Shown: positions 6,962 through 9,675 of the stretch, in pieces
How positions within the stretch are numbered: the stretch's first letter is position 1
Layout: every line of letters starts with the position of its first letter
Origin: an uncultured Oscillospiraceae bacterium
GTDB taxonomy: Bacteria > Bacillota > Clostridia > Oscillospirales > Ruminococcaceae
Assembly: GCA_958448395.1 (NCBI GenBank)
Contig: CAUDDP010000070.1
Span: 1 to 9,675 of the forward strand
Direction of reading: 5' to 3'
Length of the DNA: 9,675 bases
Program-made: the position numbers and the translations under genes
Notes under the pieces: generated by a model
Told to the model about the DNA's origin: nothing
The model's input: the letters and a program-made list of their open reading frames with translations, nothing else
Database searches by the model: none

Positions 6962-7944
6962 TGTGTTTTCTTTCTCTTTTCCCGCATCCATTCTACAAAG
7001 GTGGTATAATCCGGATAAGAAGCGATGGCACCACTCTTTGTAATGCTGTAATTTGCATAGTGAACAGCAAATGTCAGCCATTCCTGTATCTCTTCCAGTT
7101 TGCAGGATGCCAGCTGTGCTGCGGAGATATTGTTTTTTGCAAGACAATATAGATAAGAACCAATGATCGCATCTCCAGCTCCTGTGGTATCTTTGACCCG
7201 TACTTCTGGATTTGCCACATGACAGGTGGTGTGGGGGGTTAAGATCATTGCTCCTTCTTTTCCCATCGAATAGAGCAGCATTTTGCAGCCCTGATCAAAC
7301 AGCCAGTCCGCAGCATCCAGAATGGCATGTTTTCCAGTGACAAAGAAGCATTCTTCATCTGAAAGTTTGATCAGGTCTGCATAGGGAAGAAATTCTCGTA
7401 CCGTTTTCTGACAAGCTTCAGCAGAGTTCCATAATGGAAGACGAATATTGGGGTCAAAACTGATGATAGCATTTTGTTTTTTTGCCATTTGTAAGACTGC
7501 TTTGTGCGTTTCCTTCATGGGGGATTCTACTAGGGAGACAGAACAAAAATGCAAAATACCCGTTTCCTCCAGCCACACTGGTTGAATCTGTTCCGGTTGG
7601 AGCAGCAGGTCTGCACTGGGTTTTCGATAGAATGAGAAATCTCGGTTGCCGTCTGCCTTCAAAGATACAAATGCCAGTGCAGTATTGGCGGCATCTGTAC
7701 GGCAAATGCCTTCTGTTTTGACACCGCAGCTTTGCAAAACATCAACGATATAGTCACCAAAGGCATCTGTTCCCACTTGTGTTAGAAGACGGGCATTGCC
7801 TTGCAGCTTTGCTACAACTGCAGCAACATTTGTCGGTGCACCACCGCAAATGCGGGTGAAACTCTCTACTTCTTTTAATGCACAGTCTCGCTGTGCTGGG
7901 ATGAAGTCAATCAAAGCTTCTCCAATTGCTGTTACATCATACAT
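6958..7944 (-). CDS. Fructokinase, PfkB/ribokinase family
   Basis: This 328-residue cytoplasmic sugar kinase probably phosphorylates fructose to fructose 6-phosphate with ATP. The N-terminus IGEALIDFIPAQ is typical of bacterial fructokinases. PfkB signature 1 includes GGAPTN (34-39) and the glycine-rich VGTDAFGDY (57-65). DPNIR (164-168) and KLSDEE (193-198) are conserved core motifs. Signature 2, DTTGAGD (252-258), forms the anion hole and carries catalytic D258; the next residues are AIIG rather than the usual AFxG. Start: ATG at 7944 has AAGGAG 12 bases upstream, slightly long spacing. The open frame extends 22 codons further without family similarity. It is first in the operon with the FUSC gene and galE. 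The leader is unusually long (about 440 bases) because an inserted element occupies 8018-8350. The adjacent LacI gene suggests control by a fructose- or sucrose-type signal; the true sugar is an inference. Confidence 0.92.
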   Translation of the reverse strand: MYDVTAIGEALIDFIPAQRDCALKEVESFTRICGGAPTNVAAVVAKLQGNARLLTQVGTDAFGDYIVDVLQSCGVKTEGICRTDAANTALAFVSLKADGNRDFSFYRKPSADLLLQPEQIQPVWLEETGILHFCSVSLVESPMKETHKAVLQMAKKQNAIISFDPNIRLPLWNSAEACQKTVREFLPYADLIKLSDEECFFVTGKHAILDAADWLFDQGCKMLLYSMGKEGAMILTPHTTCHVANPEVRVKDTTGAGDAIIGSYLYCLAKNNISAAQLASCKLEEIQEWLTFAVHYANYSITKSGAIASYPDYTTFVEWMREKRKKTH

Positions 7945-8008
7945 AGTAAATGAACGCTCCTTTTTGATTGGGATTGTGGGGCAGAGAATTTCATGTGTAT
8001 AGATGCCC

Positions 8009-8017
8009 ACACAGAAA
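8009..8017. repeat. 9-bp direct repeat, left copy (target-site duplication)
   Basis: ACACAGAAA here matches 8351-8359 exactly and directly borders the element at 8018-8350. A perfect 9-base match placed exactly at both element ends is best read as a target-site duplication. Confidence 0.75.
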
Positions 8018-8052
8018 CATGCAAATCAATTTTCAAATGATGGAGTGGATTG

Positions 8053-8125
8053 CTCCGCCGAACGGCGATTGCGGTCAAGCTGGCTCAGCTTGGCGGAGGG
8101 GTGCAGGGGACAAGCTGTCCCCTGC
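8053..8125 (-). repeat. Hairpin cluster inside the inserted element
   Basis: Several perfect inverted repeats lie close together: CGCCG/CGGCG (8056-8060, 8063-8067), CAAGCTG/CAGCTTG with a 3-base loop (8076-8082, 8086-8092), CTCCGCC/GGCGGAG (8053-8059, 8092-8098, an alternative outer pairing), and a 10-bp stem with a 3-base loop (8103-8112, 8116-8125). None is followed by a U-run on the minus strand, so they are not standard terminators. In the fructokinase mRNA they would fold strongly. Confidence 0.7.
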
Positions 8126-8173
8126 GAAACGCTGCAATTAGAGTTTTGGTAGCGGAATGAGGAACAAGCTGTC

Positions 8174-8266
8174 GCTGTCCGCCCTCTAAAATAACAAAAC
8201 GATATAGAATATAGAAATTTAGAGTGGTTTGGCTGCAAATTTGGACACCGAAACAGGGCGGACAGC
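8174..8266 (-). repeat. Long-range 12-bp inverted repeat in the inserted element
   Basis: GCTGTCCGCCCT (8174-8185) is exactly complementary to AGGGCGGACAGC (8255-8266). The 69 bases between are AT-rich at the centre. It would form a long-armed stem in either DNA or RNA and encloses the middle of the element. Confidence 0.65.
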
Positions 8267-8350
8267 GGACACAGGCAGACAGCGTAGCGAATCTGCCGGC
8301 GGAGGTGAGATCGTTATCGGTGAGGGAAAATAAAAAAATTGATTTGCGTG

Positions 8351-8359
8351 ACACAGAAA
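8351..8359. repeat. 9-bp direct repeat, right copy (target-site duplication)
   Basis: ACACAGAAA repeats the left copy at 8009-8017 and abuts the right end of the element. Deleting the element plus one copy gives an uninterrupted leader of about 95 bases. Confidence 0.75.
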
Positions 8360-8364
8360 TGGTG

Positions 8365-8378
8365 TGAAATCGTTTTCT
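8365..8378. promoter_or_regulatory. LacI-family operator (cre-like) at the fructokinase promoter
   Basis: TGAAATCGTTTTCT fits the LacI/CcpA operator pattern TGWAANCGNTNWCA at 13 of 14 positions, including the central CG. It lies about +5 to +18 relative to the predicted start, a typical repression position. The likely binder is the LacI-family protein coded just upstream, or CcpA; the sequence does not distinguish them. Confidence 0.65.
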
Positions 8379-8388
8379 TTTTGAGGTT

Positions 8389-8397
8389 ATTATACCA
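8389..8397 (-). promoter_or_regulatory. Extended -10 promoter of the fructokinase operon
   Basis: On the minus strand TGGTATAAT gives a perfect -10 (8389-8394) with the extended TG motif. The -35 region at 17 bases (TTTCTT) is poor, which an extended -10 can offset. The predicted start is near 8382, so the leader to the ATG at 7944 is about 438 bases, 333 of them the inserted element. Confidence 0.65.
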
Positions 8398-8421
8398 TAC
8401 TTTCGGTACAAAAGAAAGATG

Positions 8422-8445
8422 GAATTTTCACAAATATGAAAATTC
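8422..8445. repeat. 9-bp inverted repeat upstream of the fructokinase promoter
   Basis: GAATTTTCA (8422-8430) and TGAAAATTC (8437-8445) are perfectly complementary around a 6-base spacer. It lies between the LacI stop codon and the fructokinase -35 region. On the minus strand the following sequence, CATCTTTCTTTTG, is T-rich but broken, so this could be a weak terminator for the LacI gene or a regulator site. Confidence 0.5.
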
Positions 8446-8472
8446 ATTTTTATTTTCTTTTGATAAAAAATA

Positions 8473-8486
8473 TGAAATGCATTTCA
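8473..8486. promoter_or_regulatory. Perfect 14-bp palindrome at the LacI gene stop, possible second operator
   Basis: TGAAATGCATTTCA is a perfect palindrome whose half-site TGAAAT is shared with the operator at 8365-8378. It includes the TGA stop of the LacI gene. The centre is GC instead of the CG normal for LacI-family operators, so binding is uncertain. The 108-bp spacing between the two sites would suit looping. Confidence 0.35.
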
Positions 8487-9470
8487 CAGAAGCGTACTTT
8501 TCCTTTCATGCAGGCAGCAGATCATTTTTTCGCTGCGAATTGTTGGCTCTTGTTCTTGAATCAAATCCAGAAGCATAGCGGCTGCTTCAGAGCCGCCTGT
8601 CCGATGCGAAAGGGAGACTGTAGTTAATGGCGGGTCATAGAGCTTTGCCAAACTGTTATTCCCCACAGCGGAAACCTTTACCTGATCTGGTACAATAATA
8701 TTATTCTGTCTTAGAAAGCTCATCACACCAAATGCAATTTCAGCTGTCGCACAGAAGATACCATCAAAGGAGACACCACGTTTCAGCAGCATACAAGCAG
8801 CCTTATAGCCATCTTCCATATCAAACTGTGTTTCTATCATGCGAGCTTCGTTCGGAACACAGTGATATTGTGTCATGGCGTCAGTGAAGCCAATCCGACG
8901 GTTTCTGCCAACTGCACGGTCTTTCAGTGTGACGCCAATATAGGCAATTTCATGACAATCCCGTTTTAGCAGAATTTCTGTTGCTAGATAGGCAGCTTGA
9001 TAGTCGTCAAAGTAGACGCTTGGCACAACTTCTTCCTGTTGTGCCAATAAAACGATTGGCTTTTGATAGGAACGCATTAGGGTTAGATGTCGCTTGGACA
9101 TCAACGTTCCCATAAAAATGACACCATCTACATTATTATTGCGGAAAATTTTTAGAAATTCCAGTTCTTTTTCGATTCGATTGCCGGTATTAGCAAGTAA
9201 AATCTGGTAGCCACACTGTGCCATGGTTCTGGTAATGCCTTCTACCATTTCTGCAACCGGTTCTGAGTTGATGCGAGGAACAATCACTCCAATTAAATGA
9301 TTTTTTCCAGTTCGGAGCATTTGTGCGGAGGGACTTGGTGTATATCCGGTTTGTTCAATTACAATGCGAATACGTTCTTTTTTCTCTTCGCTGACATACC
9401 CCTGATTTAAATAACGTGAAACAGTAGCAGGGGAAACGCCTGCCATTTTAGCAATGGTATTGATGGTCAC
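8484..9470 (-). CDS. LacI-family transcriptional regulator (sucrose/fructose repressor-like)
   Basis: This 328-residue DNA-binding repressor has the standard LacI layout. A helix-turn-helix occupies residues 3-22 (INTIAKMAGVSPATVSRYLN), the hinge helix is near 45-54 (SPSAQMLRTG), and a periplasmic-binding-protein-like sugar domain runs from about 58 to the end (LIGVIVPRINSEPVAEMVEGI begins it, hence 'INSE' at 67-70). The pattern resembles ScrR-type regulators of sucrose or fructose use, but the effector is not shown by sequence. Start: GTG at 9470 has GGAGG 6 bases upstream and places the helix-turn-helix at the very N-terminus, as usual. The longer frame to 9515 reads through the ribosome site. 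It has its own promoter at 9542-9571 and points toward the fructokinase operon, whose promoter carries a matching operator. The gene is flanked by two inverted copies of the same mobile repeat. Confidence 0.93.
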   Translation of the reverse strand: MTINTIAKMAGVSPATVSRYLNQGYVSEEKKERIRIVIEQTGYTPSPSAQMLRTGKNHLIGVIVPRINSEPVAEMVEGITRTMAQCGYQILLANTGNRIEKELEFLKIFRNNNVDGVIFMGTLMSKRHLTLMRSYQKPIVLLAQQEEVVPSVYFDDYQAAYLATEILLKRDCHEIAYIGVTLKDRAVGRNRRIGFTDAMTQYHCVPNEARMIETQFDMEDGYKAACMLLKRGVSFDGIFCATAEIAFGVMSFLRQNNIIVPDQVKVSAVGNNSLAKLYDPPLTTVSLSHRTGGSEAAAMLLDLIQEQEPTIRSEKMICCLHERKSTLL

Positions 9471-9541
9471 GTCTATCCTCCATTCTTTTCCGGTTTTGAA
9501 AGTCATAATTTGCACGATTCTTCAGACTGGGATTCCCATCC

Positions 9542-9571
9542 ATTATAACATGAGACGGGGGAATTTGTAAA
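9542..9571 (-). promoter_or_regulatory. Sigma-A promoter of the LacI-family gene
   Basis: The minus strand shows -35 TTTACA (9566-9571), an 18-bp spacer and -10 TATAAT (9542-9547). The start near 9535 gives a leader of about 65 bases before the GTG. The second element copy begins only 17 bases upstream of the -35. No CG-centred operator is visible here, so autoregulation is not evident. Confidence 0.65.
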
Positions 9572-9588
9572 GGATCCTATTAAAAAGG

Positions 9589-9675
9589 CACGCAAATCCA
9601 TTTTTGTATTTTCCCTCACCGATAACGGTCTCACCTCCGCCGGCAGAATCGCTACGCTGTCTGCCTGTGTCCGCT
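9589..9675. mobile_element. Second copy of the MITE-like element, truncated by the window edge
   Basis: From CACGCAAATCCATTTT onward, this segment matches the minus strand of 8350-8264 base for base with four mismatches in 87 and no gaps. It is therefore the same end of the same element in the opposite orientation. The rest lies outside the window. The 9 bases before it, TTAAAAAGG (9580-9588), are the predicted target-site duplication if the rule of copy 1 holds. Confidence 0.85.

Larger units (their letters stand above)
8018..8350. mobile_element. MITE-like non-autonomous insertion with 16-bp terminal inverted repeats
   Basis: This 333-bp segment has 16-bp terminal inverted repeats with one mismatch: the left end reads CATGCAAATCAATTTT (8018-8033) and the right end, on the minus strand, CACGCAAATCAATTTT (8350-8335). 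Perfect 9-bp direct repeats flank it. No transposase or convincing gene lies inside; short open frames across it show no codon logic. The right-hand 87 bases recur at 9589-9675 with four mismatches, so it is a dispersed repeat. The interior has a GC-rich hairpin block (8053-8125), an AT-rich middle (8185-8222) and a GC-rich right arm. It lies in the fructokinase leader, between promoter/operator and start codon, and would be transcribed with the operon. The transposase family cannot be named from the ends alone. Confidence 0.82.

Noticed and set aside
6962..7147. Longer start of the FUSC gene
   Set aside because: This extension lies entirely within fructokinase coding sequence in another frame, is Cys/His-rich and unlike the family N-terminus.
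8018..8350. The fructokinase leader as a riboswitch
   Set aside because: The extra length is explained by an inserted element with terminal repeats and target duplication; no known riboswitch core motif was recognised. An RNA-level role of the element is kept as a separate hypothesis.
8026..8447. Two short open frames on the minus strand (8085-8447 and 8026-8238)
   Set aside because: They run across the inserted repeat and its hairpins. The longer one also crosses the fructokinase promoter, operator and target duplication. The protein sequence has no recognisable domain.
1..9675. Defence system, CRISPR array, prophage or toxin-antitoxin module
   Set aside because: No regularly spaced repeats, nuclease, integrase or small paired genes were found; all seven genes belong to familiar metabolic, transport or regulatory families.

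Overview
The window looks like a low-to-mid GC Gram-positive gut or rumen anaerobe, most likely Ruminococcus or a close relative. The reasons are the secreted esterase built from Thr/Pro-rich linkers and repeated binding-like modules, sigma-A type promoters, AGGAGG-type ribosome binding sites and U-tract terminators. The taxon is inferred from style, not from a marker gene. All seven genes are on the minus strand, so transcription runs from high to low coordinates.

From the right: the start of an inverted-repeat element (9589 to the window edge) is followed by the promoter and gene of a LacI-family repressor (8484-9470). Next is a non-coding region of about 540 bases before the fructokinase gene. 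It holds a promoter with a cre/LacI-like operator at its start site, and a second, complete copy of the element (8018-8350) in opposite orientation. This copy has 16-bp terminal inverted repeats and a 9-bp direct repeat on both sides, so it is a recognisable non-autonomous insertion (MITE-like) in the 5' leader of the downstream operon.

That operon is a PfkB-family fructokinase (6958-7944), a FUSC/aromatic acid exporter-like membrane protein (5948-6961; TTG start overlapping the kinase stop by 4 bases) and UDP-glucose 4-epimerase galE (4933-5925), ending in a strong terminator at 4831-4870. The likely logic is sugar-responsive control by the adjacent LacI regulator of fructose phosphorylation and UDP-sugar interconversion, with an unexplained membrane protein between them.

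Further left are three single-gene units. The first is a Na+/phosphate cotransporter-like protein with a PhoU-like tail (2877-4682). The second is a secreted SGNH/GDSL esterase, probably a xylan or other polysaccharide deacetylase, with two homologous C-terminal modules and two Thr-rich linkers (748-2625). The third is a TspO/MBR-family membrane protein (151-624). Each is followed by a rho-independent terminator. The first 80 bases hold a strong promoter pointing out of the window to the left.

The most unusual content is the mobile-element pair around the LacI gene and the insertion of one copy between the fructokinase promoter/operator and its start codon. No defence system, CRISPR array, rRNA or tRNA is seen.
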